Positions 37,388 through 47,021 of a DNA stretch of 64,000 bases are shown here, piece after piece. A program made the position numbers and the translations under genes. The notes beneath the pieces were generated by a model. It was not told the origin of the DNA. It did no database searches and was given only the letters and a program-made list of their open reading frames with translations. Origin of the DNA: Bacteroidota bacterium (GTDB lineage Bacteria > Bacteroidota > Bacteroidia > Bacteroidales > Paludibacteraceae); NCBI GenBank assembly GCA_030706455.1, contig JAUZOL010000001.1, positions 62,001-126,000 on the forward strand. Reading direction: 5' to 3'. Every line of letters begins with the position of its first letter. Position 1 is the first letter of the stretch.

Positions 37388-39856
37388 TTATCTTACTTTA
37401 ACGATCACTTCGGAACCCTTCAATTTATCCGAAACTGCCCTCACCTTAATTTCTCCAGCCTGATTATCAGCTTGCACCAACACCATGCAATAACCATTGA
37501 ACGCCATGCGCTGACTGGCTTTGTCGGGCTCGTGGCTAGTAGGATTACCGTTGCCTACACCAATTATCTTGCCAGGGCCTTCGATGCTAAACTTCACCAG
37601 ATTATTGGCTGTTGGCACTACCCGTCCTTTGACATCTTGGATGGCTACTTTAATGATGGCCACATCGCAACCGTTGGCTTTGAGCGTATTTACATCGCTA
37701 TTGAGTACAACTTGTGCTGCTGTTGACGTAGTTTCAATAATGTCTTTTGTTACCAATTTTCCGGCCTTGTAGCCTTTTGCTTCCAGTCTTCCGGGTTTGT
37801 ACACAGCAGGCCAGATCAATTTCTTGTAAGGCACAGCTTTCTGTTTGCCTAAGCTTTTGCCATTGAGCAGCAATTCCACTTCATCGCAATTAGTGTAGCA
37901 ATGTACTTTTACAGTATCGTTTTCCTTGCCTGGCCAGTTCCAGTGTGGAAAGATATGAACAACCGGCTCATTACCCCATGCTGCTTTATAGGCGTAATAG
38001 CCATCTTTGGGAAAACCGCATACATCCATGAACCCAAATTGAGAGGCTACACTAGGCCACAAAAATGGCGTTGGTTCACCACGATAATCAAATCCGGTCC
38101 ATACAAACAAACCTCCAAGGTATGGATATTTTACAATATCAGCCCAATCTTCGCCCGGATAAGGTCCCCATCCGGGTTGCCAAATAATTGAATTGGAACA
38201 GGTATGCTTCTCCCAACTATTCTCGTATTCGCCACGGGTAGAGACGAAACTTGTTCCTTCAGTGCAAAACATCACGCGGTCGGGGTGTGCTTCCTTATCT
38301 TTTACATATGCCAATTGTTTGTCTCCATAGTTATAGCCAACCACATCAAGCACATCACTATAGCCTCCATCGTTCCGGGCATGGTTCATAGCGGCCGTTA
38401 CCTTACGCGTTGGATCAAGTTTATGCGCTGTGTTCACCATCGTTTCTAGAATACGTGCTCCCATTACCGTACCCTGTATAGCCTCTTCGTTTTCCATGCT
38501 CCACATAAAGATGGAAGGGTGGTTACGATCACGATAGATCATCGCACTCAAATCGTTTAACCCTTCTTCGCTGCTTGACAAATGACGGTTTTCATCTAAA
38601 ACGATAATCCCCATACTGTCGCACATATTGAGCAACTCGGGCGTAGGCGGATGGTGCGAGCAACGGTAAGCATTGCTTCCAAGGTCTTTTAGAATCTTCA
38701 ATTTATACCAGTTGATTTTATCCGGCAGCGCCACCCCAATTCCGGCAAATTCCTGATGGTTACATGTTCCTTTTATCGGACATAACTTTCCATTGAGGAA
38801 AACTCCGTTTTTATTGACCGCGAAAGTACGTACACCAAATGTAGTTTCATAATTATCAATCACATTACCATTTTCAGAAACTTCTGTCAGCACTTTGTAT
38901 AAATACGGACTTTCGGGCGACCAAAGCAATGGTTTCTTGATAGAACCAAGTTGTGCTATTTCCACCTGTTCAAGCGGAGGTATTGACTGAGTAATGGTTT
39001 TCGTATCCAGTACAATTCCTTTTTCATCAACAATCTTTGAAATTAACGTAATGTTTTTTGCCGTCTTATATTCATTCTTCAGCGTAGTTTTAATATCTAC
39101 GGATGCATTCATTTCTTTAATAGACGGAGTGGTTACAACAGTTCCAAACCGCGCCACATGAAGTTTATTTGTCTTAATCAACCATGTATGCCTGTAAATG
39201 CCACCACCTTCATAGTACCAACCTTCTGCTTCGCTGGCATCCACTCTTACAAGGATCACATTTTTACCTTCACTACCATATCGCAGTACATCGGTCAGGT
39301 CGTAATTCGAAGGAGTGTAGCCGCTCTGGTGGTTGCCTAACAAATGCCCGTTTACCCAAACGGTGCTATTCCGAAAAATGCCATCAAATTCGATTGAAAT
39401 TTTCTTGCCCTTATCCGATTCCGGTACTTCAAATTCTTTGCGGTAGAAACCGACTCCAGTGGGCAAATATCCATTACCGCCCGGCTGGCTTCCCAACTCA
39501 TTATCATTTACAAAAGCTCCTTCCACCACCCAATCGTGCGGCAAATTAACCTCTTTCCAGTCGGCTGGCAAAAATGACGTACTACTTTGAACGTTGTTAT
39601 AGTCAATTACCGTGTCTTTTTTCGTAATAACAGGCACATTTATATCGGTTATCCCACCCTGTCCCACTCTTACCACTTTTTTAATAGCAATATCGCCTTT
39701 GTGGAACTGCCAACTGAAATCAAAATTATCCTTGATTCTTCTTGTTGGAGATGTTTGTTGTAACCCATCAGCTTTCGCCTCAACAAAGATTAAAAACAGA
39801 AAAAATGACACGTTCCAAAACAACATCGATCTTAAAAGCTGCTTATTCATATTCAT
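37388..39856 (-). CDS. GH2 beta-galactosidase-type enzyme with DUF4982
   Basis: The frame begins at 39919, overlapping the preceding gene; I place the start at ATG 39856 (MNMNKQLLRS), just before the signal peptide and 7 bp after the upstream stop, giving 822 residues. Jelly-roll with LPHDWVVEGAF and STVWVNGHLLGNHQSGYTP, Ig-like domain, TIM barrel with acid/base Glu457 in WSMENEEA and nucleophile Glu533 in MFCTEGTSF, then DUF4982 (VKVHCYTNCDEVELLLNGKSLG) and an Ig-like domain. The acid/base motif MEN-E replaces the usual GNE. Likely beta-galactosidase on imported oligosaccharides. Confidence 0.9.
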   Translation of the reverse strand: MNMNKQLLRSMLFWNVSFFLFLIFVEAKADGLQQTSPTRRIKDNFDFSWQFHKGDIAIKKVVRVGQGGITDINVPVITKKDTVIDYNNVQSSTSFLPADWKEVNLPHDWVVEGAFVNDNELGSQPGGNGYLPTGVGFYRKEFEVPESDKGKKISIEFDGIFRNSTVWVNGHLLGNHQSGYTPSNYDLTDVLRYGSEGKNVILVRVDASEAEGWYYEGGGIYRHTWLIKTNKLHVARFGTVVTTPSIKEMNASVDIKTTLKNEYKTAKNITLISKIVDEKGIVLDTKTITQSIPPLEQVEIAQLGSIKKPLLWSPESPYLYKVLTEVSENGNVIDNYETTFGVRTFAVNKNGVFLNGKLCPIKGTCNHQEFAGIGVALPDKINWYKLKILKDLGSNAYRCSHHPPTPELLNMCDSMGIIVLDENRHLSSSEEGLNDLSAMIYRDRNHPSIFMWSMENEEAIQGTVMGARILETMVNTAHKLDPTRKVTAAMNHARNDGGYSDVLDVVGYNYGDKQLAYVKDKEAHPDRVMFCTEGTSFVSTRGEYENSWEKHTCSNSIIWQPGWGPYPGEDWADIVKYPYLGGLFVWTGFDYRGEPTPFLWPSVASQFGFMDVCGFPKDGYYAYKAAWGNEPVVHIFPHWNWPGKENDTVKVHCYTNCDEVELLLNGKSLGKQKAVPYKKLIWPAVYKPGRLEAKGYKAGKLVTKDIIETTSTAAQVVLNSDVNTLKANGCDVAIIKVAIQDVKGRVVPTANNLVKFSIEGPGKIIGVGNGNPTSHEPDKASQRMAFNGYCMVLVQADNQAGEIKVRAVSDKLKGSEVIVKVR

Positions 39857-39863
39857 TTGAAAA

Positions 39864-42509
39864 TTATATCGAAAACCAATAGTTAAACTTGGCAAGGATA
39901 ATATTATTGGGAAATACATTTCTTAAACCGCTCAAGCTTGCACCTAAAGCCTGATTACCAGGCTGTACGAAAGCTGTACGATCCTGCGACCAGACAAGAT
40001 AAAATTGCGAGCCCGGCCTGTATTCCCACCTTAACACCAGATTAGACCGGAATTGGCTAAAATCAAAATTCGGATTATCAAATTTATAATTGACGGCACC
40101 GCTGTGGTTGTGAGACACTTCATAAACGTTGCCATTCAACGTAGGATCTATCAATGAAAAGCGGTTATCGTAATCGACTGCCTTGGGGTTGATCACGTTT
40201 TTAAATTCGGAGAATTTTCCTACCGAAGCAAACGGACTACCATAATACTGAATCGACAGTTCCGGGGTTATGTTATAATCGGCTCTGAAGGTAATACCCA
40301 TAGTATATTGGTCTATCTTCCCAAGTATATACCTCTGTTGGTTACCGTCAGTAGCAGTTGTAATATATTGCAAGGCATTCTTGTTTCGCGAATAATTAAA
40401 CCTGGCGGAAAGCTTCAGGGCATTGATAGGTGTATATGTCATACCTGGTTGAACCGAAAAATACCGTGCACTGCCGCATCCCGAATTAGACAGCTCGGAA
40501 TTCAATTCAAAAAAAAGTTTTCGTGCAGGATCTGTTTTCATATACAAGCTTTTATACCAAACAGAAGGAGTCAGCATAGCGCTCCCCCCCCGTAACATGA
40601 ACGGATCCAGCGATTGTGCAGTATAACTGACAGTTGTATTTAATGCCCATCTATTCAAAAATTCGAGATAAGCACTCAATTTTATATCTGACGATAAATA
40701 CCTCCACCCAAAATCCCAATTATTTGTTTCCGACAATGTAGCATTGTAAGTACGAAATATAGATACAGGCTTATTTACAAAATAATAAACTGAATTTTTT
40801 TGCTTAATAACGTCAGCCATCTGCATGTATCCCATATCATTGAGATCAAGACCCGGAGAGCGCCATATCAGTTCGGTGGAATATCGCCACAAACCTTTAC
40901 TACCTTTCCCTATCTTGACATCTCCTCCATAGCCCGATAAACAGTTAATGGAAGTATCAAGATGTGCGCATTGAATATCCGGACGTTGGTAATAACGAGC
41001 CGAAGATTGCTGAAGATTCCTCATTGCTTCACGACTACCGGTGATAGTGCTACCCACGATTTTTGCATCTAAATAATACTCTTTGTCATGCCATTGATGC
41101 AGTAAATCGACTCCTCCGGTATACGCATTACGGTTCAAGAATTCTAATTGCGGGGCATTAATAAACCGGTTGGTGGAAGTAAGTATTCCTCCGAGCACCG
41201 TATTCCCCTGTTTAAAATCCTGCTGAACTCTGACAATCGCATAATTTGTCAATGGTTCCACACCCGTTTTAGTTCTTTTCCCCAACGAATCAACTGTAGC
41301 ATATTCAGATGCAGTCAGGCTTGCCAATACCCCTATTGAAAGACCTTTGGCCGTTTTTCCACTTATTTTGGCAGCACCAAGAATACTCGTATTATCCAGA
41401 AAATTCATAAATTGATTGTTGCCTAGAGTGGGATAAAACGATGGCGCGTGCCCGATTCTGCGGCTATAAAACAGGCTGGAATTATCGAAATCAAAGCTAA
41501 AAATATTTTTTCCTTCGAGAAAGAAAGGACGCTTTTCGTCGTAAAAAGTTTCAAAGGCAGTAAGATTCATTACGGACGGGTCTGACTCAACTTGTCCGAA
41601 ATCGGGATTCACCGTCAGGTCGACCGTAAAGTTGCTTGTCAGACCGATTTTGGCATCTAAGCCTGCATTGCCATACCAGCTCTTTCCCCTATTTGCAAAC
41701 GGATTGTTGGGCTCCGCCTTAAAAGTTTTAAGTCGCCCCAGCACGTATGGCATAATTTCAATTCTTCTGGATTTTGGCAAGCCACTGATTCCCTTTAGTT
41801 CACCAAACAAATACAAGATACCCGGGCCTGTTGAAGATTGCAGTTCCCACTCACTCTCTTGTTGAAACCGATCAATCCAACGCCATGCATGAAGACCCCA
41901 AACCTGTACGGAGTCATTACTGTAACGAAGCTGGCTCAACGGTATTTGAATCTCAGCAGTCCAGGCTGAATCTTCTTTTGAGGTTTTCGCATACCATATC
42001 GGATTCCAGTTAAAATCAATGTTACAAGGATTTGTAACAACCAGATCGACCTTTTGCCCAGCGGCAGAAACATCAAATTCAAATCCGGTTCGACGATCGT
42101 GATAACTATCAAAGGCAACACCTACCATGTCGCCGGTAAACTCATCACGCCTTCCCGCTTTACGGCTGATTTTTTTCGGTATGCTATCAAATGCCCGTAT
42201 GGCCACATAGATATTCTTATCATCGTAAAAGATTTTCAGGAATGTTGGCTGCGAAGGTTTGGCTCCCTCATTTGGTATCCACTGGGTATAATTACCAGCC
42301 CACTCTCCCACCTTCCAGCAGGCATCATTTAATTTGCCGTCTATGACAGGTTTTTCGGCCGAAAGACGGGACGTATTATAGACCCGCAATGGCTTTATTG
42401 CAACCATTTTCGTACTATCATTCAGTCTATTCTCTTTCGGGAAAGCTTCCTGAAAATGAAAGAAAGACAAAACCAACAAGAAGCAAAAAATTCCACACGT
42501 GTTTTTCAT
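39864..42509 (-). CDS. CBM9-like / DUF5916 outer-membrane barrel protein
   Basis: 881 residues with a signal peptide (GIFCFLLVLSFFHFQEAF). Residues about 50-240 form a CBM9-like carbohydrate-binding fold (KPVIDGKLNDACWK, FLKIFYDDKNIYVAIRAFD, WTAEIQIPLSQLRYS). The rest matches DUF5916: LTVNPDFGQVESDPSVMNLTAFETFYDEKRPFFLEG, then alternating aromatic strands ending in Ile, like an outer-membrane barrel. Proteins of this kind are common in Bacteroidota but their function is not established. Its place in the operon suggests sugar sensing, binding or passage. It follows a 236-bp gap, the largest in this part of the operon. Confidence 0.85.
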   Translation of the reverse strand: MKNTCGIFCFLLVLSFFHFQEAFPKENRLNDSTKMVAIKPLRVYNTSRLSAEKPVIDGKLNDACWKVGEWAGNYTQWIPNEGAKPSQPTFLKIFYDDKNIYVAIRAFDSIPKKISRKAGRRDEFTGDMVGVAFDSYHDRRTGFEFDVSAAGQKVDLVVTNPCNIDFNWNPIWYAKTSKEDSAWTAEIQIPLSQLRYSNDSVQVWGLHAWRWIDRFQQESEWELQSSTGPGILYLFGELKGISGLPKSRRIEIMPYVLGRLKTFKAEPNNPFANRGKSWYGNAGLDAKIGLTSNFTVDLTVNPDFGQVESDPSVMNLTAFETFYDEKRPFFLEGKNIFSFDFDNSSLFYSRRIGHAPSFYPTLGNNQFMNFLDNTSILGAAKISGKTAKGLSIGVLASLTASEYATVDSLGKRTKTGVEPLTNYAIVRVQQDFKQGNTVLGGILTSTNRFINAPQLEFLNRNAYTGGVDLLHQWHDKEYYLDAKIVGSTITGSREAMRNLQQSSARYYQRPDIQCAHLDTSINCLSGYGGDVKIGKGSKGLWRYSTELIWRSPGLDLNDMGYMQMADVIKQKNSVYYFVNKPVSIFRTYNATLSETNNWDFGWRYLSSDIKLSAYLEFLNRWALNTTVSYTAQSLDPFMLRGGSAMLTPSVWYKSLYMKTDPARKLFFELNSELSNSGCGSARYFSVQPGMTYTPINALKLSARFNYSRNKNALQYITTATDGNQQRYILGKIDQYTMGITFRADYNITPELSIQYYGSPFASVGKFSEFKNVINPKAVDYDNRFSLIDPTLNGNVYEVSHNHSGAVNYKFDNPNFDFSQFRSNLVLRWEYRPGSQFYLVWSQDRTAFVQPGNQALGASLSGLRNVFPNNIILAKFNYWFSI

Positions 42510-42563
42510 GTCAATAATTATCAGTTCAAAGGTCGTATTTTTTGTTGTGTTTATTCATCCATC

Positions 42564-42719
42564 TTATAAATTTGCTCCATCAATTGCCATTTTTAGTCTG
42601 CCGAAGTATCCTGAAACTGTGACATGTGTGCTTCCCATTCGCTTTGGAGTGGCTTCGATTAATGACGGGTCGTTACGCGATTCCATTGTTTTGCAGTAAC
42701 GTTTGAATGAAGTTTGCAT
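42564..42719 (-). CDS. possible 51-aa protein of unknown function
   Basis: Minus-strand ATG at 42719 to TAA at 42564. The product is basic, starts MQTSFKRYCKTMESRNDPS and contains GSTHVTVSGYFGRLKM. No signal peptide or membrane segment. I do not recognise it. It fills most of the 236-bp gap between GH3 and DUF5916, while most neighbouring gaps are under 80 bp. It could be a real small protein, the tail of a lost gene, or chance. Confidence 0.4.
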   Translation of the reverse strand: MQTSFKRYCKTMESRNDPSLIEATPKRMGSTHVTVSGYFGRLKMAIDGANL

Positions 42720-42745
42720 GTTTTCTTCAATAGGTATTCAATTGG

Positions 42746-45346
42746 TTATTTAATTGTTAGTTTAGTATTTTTCAAATCATTAGCAGCAGAACTATTCCCA
42801 TATAAAACTTCATACTCACCCGGAGTTACCATCATTTTACGTTGATTCCAGTCAAAAAACTCGAAAGCAGAATAGGGTAAATCAATCTGAACCTGCTGTG
42901 TTTGACCCGCCTGAACTTCAATACGTTTATATCCACGCAATGTTTTCAAAGGCCCTTCAATGTCATTCACTTTGCGTACATATACTTGCACAACCTCTAC
43001 GCCATCGCGCTTTCCGGCATTGGCTACCGGTACGGTCAACTGAACGGTTTCGTTAGCCGCAATAACTGTTTTATTTAACCTTACCTCTCCAATGTTGAAA
43101 GTCGTATAGCTTAATCCATATCCAAAGGGGAAAAGCGCCTCGTCTGTGAAGCGGTAAGTACGCCCCTTCATCGAATAGTCTTCAAAATCGCCCAGTTTGT
43201 CCGAATTCTTGTAGAAGGTCACCGGAAGCTTTCCCGATGGGTTATAGTCGCCAAACAAGACATCGGCAACAGCCTGTCCGCCGGATTGTCCACCATACCA
43301 TGCCTGAAGAATGGCATCACAACTTTCTGTTTCAGGTGTCAAAGCAATTGCCGAACCTGAGCAGTTTACGAATATCACTTTCTTTCCTGCGGTTTTCAAT
43401 GCTTGCAAACATTTGCGTTGCGATTCAGGAAGTTCAATATTGGTTCTGTCGCCACCTTTAAAACCGTGGAATTCTACCGGCATTTCCTCGCCTTCCAGTT
43501 TTGGAGAAATTCCACCCACAAAAATCACCTTGTCTATTCCTTTCAGCGATTGAATCAATGCGGTATAATCAACCGGAATTTCGCGTCCGATATTCAATTT
43601 CAGGCTGGCATCCATGTCTTTATAAATAGCCGAATATCCAACCTCAATTCTATATTCCTTTCCTTTCTCTACCTTAAACGGAAGCCTTATAGGTGCAATT
43701 TGCCACACTTCTTTATTCAATAAAGTGTCATGATTGACTACCACATGGCATTTCCCGGCAAATTCCAGTCTTATTACTAAATCTTCGGATTTGGCAGCCG
43801 GATAAACGGTTTGATATTTTCCCGAGAAGTTTTTGAGATTGACCCCGCGGCTAAACTGGTTTTGACCGGCAGTTGTCAATTGTACCGGACTTGCAAGTTG
43901 TTCGACAGCGACAGCTTTCCCCTTGAACTCATTGTTGTTCCAATAAGTTGACTTCAGGCCTGTTTTCCCTTCATATGAACAATTGCCGATAAGACTTTGA
44001 GTGATTTTATCTTCAATCAAATCACAACCTTTATCGTATACTATTTTATTAGCTGGAAGTTTCGTTTTTACGCCTTTTAAAATGGTTGTGATACTGGATG
44101 AAAAACCATTGTAATTGCCTAACAGCATAGGCTCATCGTCGGCGTTAGGACCAATAACGGCTATTTTATTTACTGATTTGGAAAGCGGCAGAATGTTGTT
44201 TTTATTTTGGAGCAAGACCATTGATTCCTGTGCCATTTTAAGGGCTATTTTCTGATGCTCTTTTGAATCGACAACCGACATCGGAATTTTCGACCAAGGA
44301 ACTATTGAATCGTTGTCCATTTCACCCAAATCGAAACGCCCCGCCAAAACCCGGGTAAGGCTCTTGTCTATTTCCTTTTCATCAATCAAACCTTTTTCTA
44401 CAGACAGAGGTAGCTTATTGAATGAATATCCCCAGCCACATTCCACATCAGTTCCCGACAAGACAGCTTTTGAAGCGGCATGTAGATCATTAGAGGAAAC
44501 TTTATGAGTGCTATAAAAATCGGCAATAGCACCACAGTCGGAAACGACAAGGTGTTTGAAGCCCCAATCGTCGCGAAGGATTTTTTGCAATAAACGGGTA
44601 CTGCCACAGCATGGTTCATCATCGAGACGCTGATAGGCACACATCACTTCACGCACATCAGCCTGTTGAATCAAGGCTTTGAATGCCGGAAGGTAGGTTT
44701 CCCATAAGTCTCTCGGATTTACATTATTGACATTTAAGGTGTGCCTGCTCCATTCGGGGCCCGAGTGTACCGCAAAATGCTTGGCACATGCCAACAGCTT
44801 CTTGTATTTTGAATCTGCAGGTCCTTGTAAACCGGTCACAACAGCAACTCCGATCCGGGAAGTCAGGTAAGGGTCTTCGCCATACGTTTCCTGACCACGC
44901 CCCCAGCGCGGATCACGAAAAATATTGACGTTCGGCGTCCAAACCGACAAGCTTAAAAATTTGCTATTTTCCTGTCCTTTCTTGCGTGCTTCATGGTATT
45001 TAGCTCTGAACTCGTCGGAAATTGCGGTAAAAGCATCACGAACCAGTTTATCGTCAAAAGATGCGGCTATTCCTATAGACTGAGGAAGAACGGTTACATT
45101 ATATCCGTAACGAATGCCATGCAAAGCTTCGCTCCACCAGTTGAATTTTCTTATGCCTAAACGCGGAATCGCGTCAGACTCATCACACATAAGAGCCGCT
45201 TTCTCCTTCAACGTCAGTCGTGATATTAAATCTGCAGCTCGTTCCTCCGAACTAAGTTTGTGATTTTGATAGGGTAATTGAGCGCCTGCATTCAAAGTGA
45301 ACAGCAGGCCTAAACCAATCAATAATTTTATTCTCATTATACCCAT
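42746..45346 (-). CDS. GH3 beta-xylosidase/beta-glucosidase-type enzyme with PA14 insert
   Basis: 866 residues; signal peptide LLIGLGLLFTLNAGAQ, with Met4 as alternative start. GH3 barrel with WWSEALHGIRYG, KHFAVHSGPEWSRH and nucleophile Asp270 in VVSDCGAIADF. The alpha/beta sandwich domain (KNNILPLSKSVNKIAVIGP) is interrupted by a PA14 domain at about 458-588 (LKSTYWNNNEFKG to SLKLNIG). The fibronectin-III-like C-terminus follows (LFPFGYGLSYTTF). The WWSEALHG and VSDCGAI motifs place it nearer xylosidase/arabinosidase-type GH3 than the GH3 at 15496-17703. It starts 5 bp after the GH29 stop. Confidence 0.9.
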   Translation of the reverse strand: MGIMRIKLLIGLGLLFTLNAGAQLPYQNHKLSSEERAADLISRLTLKEKAALMCDESDAIPRLGIRKFNWWSEALHGIRYGYNVTVLPQSIGIAASFDDKLVRDAFTAISDEFRAKYHEARKKGQENSKFLSLSVWTPNVNIFRDPRWGRGQETYGEDPYLTSRIGVAVVTGLQGPADSKYKKLLACAKHFAVHSGPEWSRHTLNVNNVNPRDLWETYLPAFKALIQQADVREVMCAYQRLDDEPCCGSTRLLQKILRDDWGFKHLVVSDCGAIADFYSTHKVSSNDLHAASKAVLSGTDVECGWGYSFNKLPLSVEKGLIDEKEIDKSLTRVLAGRFDLGEMDNDSIVPWSKIPMSVVDSKEHQKIALKMAQESMVLLQNKNNILPLSKSVNKIAVIGPNADDEPMLLGNYNGFSSSITTILKGVKTKLPANKIVYDKGCDLIEDKITQSLIGNCSYEGKTGLKSTYWNNNEFKGKAVAVEQLASPVQLTTAGQNQFSRGVNLKNFSGKYQTVYPAAKSEDLVIRLEFAGKCHVVVNHDTLLNKEVWQIAPIRLPFKVEKGKEYRIEVGYSAIYKDMDASLKLNIGREIPVDYTALIQSLKGIDKVIFVGGISPKLEGEEMPVEFHGFKGGDRTNIELPESQRKCLQALKTAGKKVIFVNCSGSAIALTPETESCDAILQAWYGGQSGGQAVADVLFGDYNPSGKLPVTFYKNSDKLGDFEDYSMKGRTYRFTDEALFPFGYGLSYTTFNIGEVRLNKTVIAANETVQLTVPVANAGKRDGVEVVQVYVRKVNDIEGPLKTLRGYKRIEVQAGQTQQVQIDLPYSAFEFFDWNQRKMMVTPGEYEVLYGNSSAANDLKNTKLTIK

Positions 45347-45350
45347 TGGT

Positions 45351-46967
45351 TTATTCTCTCCAAATTTTAAATACGACAGCTATATCATTCGGAATAAACT
45401 TCGGTTTTTCAATTATCAATGAGTCTGAATGCTGTTTCCAGGAAAGCTTTTCTTTACTGCCAAGCAGTTCTATTTTTGTGATTTTGTTCGTGCCAATATT
45501 TTTCACCAGCGATTTAAGCGAAATATCTTCGGTTGGAACTCCCATTAAAGTTGCATACAACACATTCCCTTTTTGGACATACCGAACATCCTTTTCAGTA
45601 TACGCTAGTTTCCCCTCATTAAAACCGGCACCATCCAACTTATTGACAGCATCCACCGATGGACCTTCTCCGAAAATTTTCCAAGGGCGGGTATCAAAAA
45701 TACTTTCTTTGTTAATTTTCATCCATTTGGCAATACCCTCCAATACAGTAACTTCTTTATCATCAATAGTTCCATCACCACGAACCGGAATATTGAGTAA
45801 CAAGTTACCATTTTTGCTTACAATGTCAATCAACGTTCGGATGACGGTGGTCGCCGATTTGTAATTATTATCGTTGTAACGGCCACGATTGTAATGCCAA
45901 TCGCCAATGCAGGTACAGGTTTGCCATGCAAGCGGTTGACCTTTGTCAGGGGCTCCGCGCTCCACGTCCCACACCATACATTTCTTTTGGTCTTCTGTCA
46001 GAATTTTCCCAAACATTACAGCCTCAAGCTTACCGTGGTGAGTAGCCATGTTGTGATTGTAATAGTGCGCAGCCAGTTTCAAACCTGCATCGCTAACCGG
46101 GTAAAGCGGTAAAGTGGTATCGTCAAAATAAACCAGATCCGGATTGTACTTATTAATCAGATCCATTGTCCGGTTGTAAAATTTGTCGCAATATTCCTGC
46201 GACGGTGGGGTTACAACTCCCTTTTGCCATTCCCAGCTCCAACCGGTACTTGGTTTGTGATTTTGCACATAGAGTGCTTGCGGATCCAGACCTTCCCACC
46301 AGGTTCCTTTTCCATCTGCTTTTGTTAATTTGCCATCGTAAGGGACGCCTTTCATCGGACCAGTTGTGTCTGCACGTTGGGCTGTTTCGTAAAAAGTCCA
46401 CGCATGTGAAGCATGAACACTTAAACCAAAAGGAAGCTTATATTTTTTTGCTGCTTTAGACCATCCGTCAATAATATTTTTTTGCGGACCAACACGGGTA
46501 GTATTCCATTCCTGGTATTTGCTATCCCACATATCCAAATTATCATGATGATTTGCCATGGCAAAGAAATACTGTGCCCCTGTTCTTTTGTATAATGCTA
46601 CCAATTTTTCAGGGTTCCAATTTTGGGCTTTCCAATCGTGTATTACTTCTTTAAAACCGGCTTTTGAAGGATGACCGTAATGAGCCACCTGATACTTGTA
46701 GTAGCCGGAACCTTCCTCGTACATTCCACGTGCATACCAATCGCCCTGTTCTGCCTGACACTGAGGTCCCCAATGAGCCCAAATACCAAACTTGGCATTG
46801 CGAAACCATTCCGGAACCTTGTATTGGCTCAGTGATTGCCAGGTTGGTTCAAACTTACCGGAGGCAATGGGTTCTTTCTCGGTGTTAACTATCACTATTT
46901 TATTATCCTGCGCCGACATGTAAAAAGATGTCAGCACAAATACCGCACTCAAAATTCTTGCTTTCAT
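45351..46967 (-). CDS. GH29 alpha-L-fucosidase, single-domain type
   Basis: 538 residues with a signal peptide (ILSAVFVLTSFYMSAQ). GH29 barrel: WFRNAKFGIWAHWGPQ, FAMANHHDNLDMWDS, and the nucleophile Asp282 in LVYFDDT. A C-terminal beta domain follows (DIVSKNGNLLLNIPVRGDG, then VLYATLMGVP). The layout differs from the F5/8-bearing GH29 at 27074-29149, pointing to a different linkage preference; terminal alpha-1,2-fucose on xyloglucan galactose would fit the locus, although that activity is also common in GH95. It lies between GH42 and PA14-GH3. Confidence 0.9.
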   Translation of the reverse strand: MKARILSAVFVLTSFYMSAQDNKIVIVNTEKEPIASGKFEPTWQSLSQYKVPEWFRNAKFGIWAHWGPQCQAEQGDWYARGMYEEGSGYYKYQVAHYGHPSKAGFKEVIHDWKAQNWNPEKLVALYKRTGAQYFFAMANHHDNLDMWDSKYQEWNTTRVGPQKNIIDGWSKAAKKYKLPFGLSVHASHAWTFYETAQRADTTGPMKGVPYDGKLTKADGKGTWWEGLDPQALYVQNHKPSTGWSWEWQKGVVTPPSQEYCDKFYNRTMDLINKYNPDLVYFDDTTLPLYPVSDAGLKLAAHYYNHNMATHHGKLEAVMFGKILTEDQKKCMVWDVERGAPDKGQPLAWQTCTCIGDWHYNRGRYNDNNYKSATTVIRTLIDIVSKNGNLLLNIPVRGDGTIDDKEVTVLEGIAKWMKINKESIFDTRPWKIFGEGPSVDAVNKLDGAGFNEGKLAYTEKDVRYVQKGNVLYATLMGVPTEDISLKSLVKNIGTNKITKIELLGSKEKLSWKQHSDSLIIEKPKFIPNDIAVVFKIWRE

Positions 46968-47021
46968 GTTATAATAAGGTCTTTATTTTTGAAAATCAGG
47001 AAGGCATTCAGTATTCAGGCC

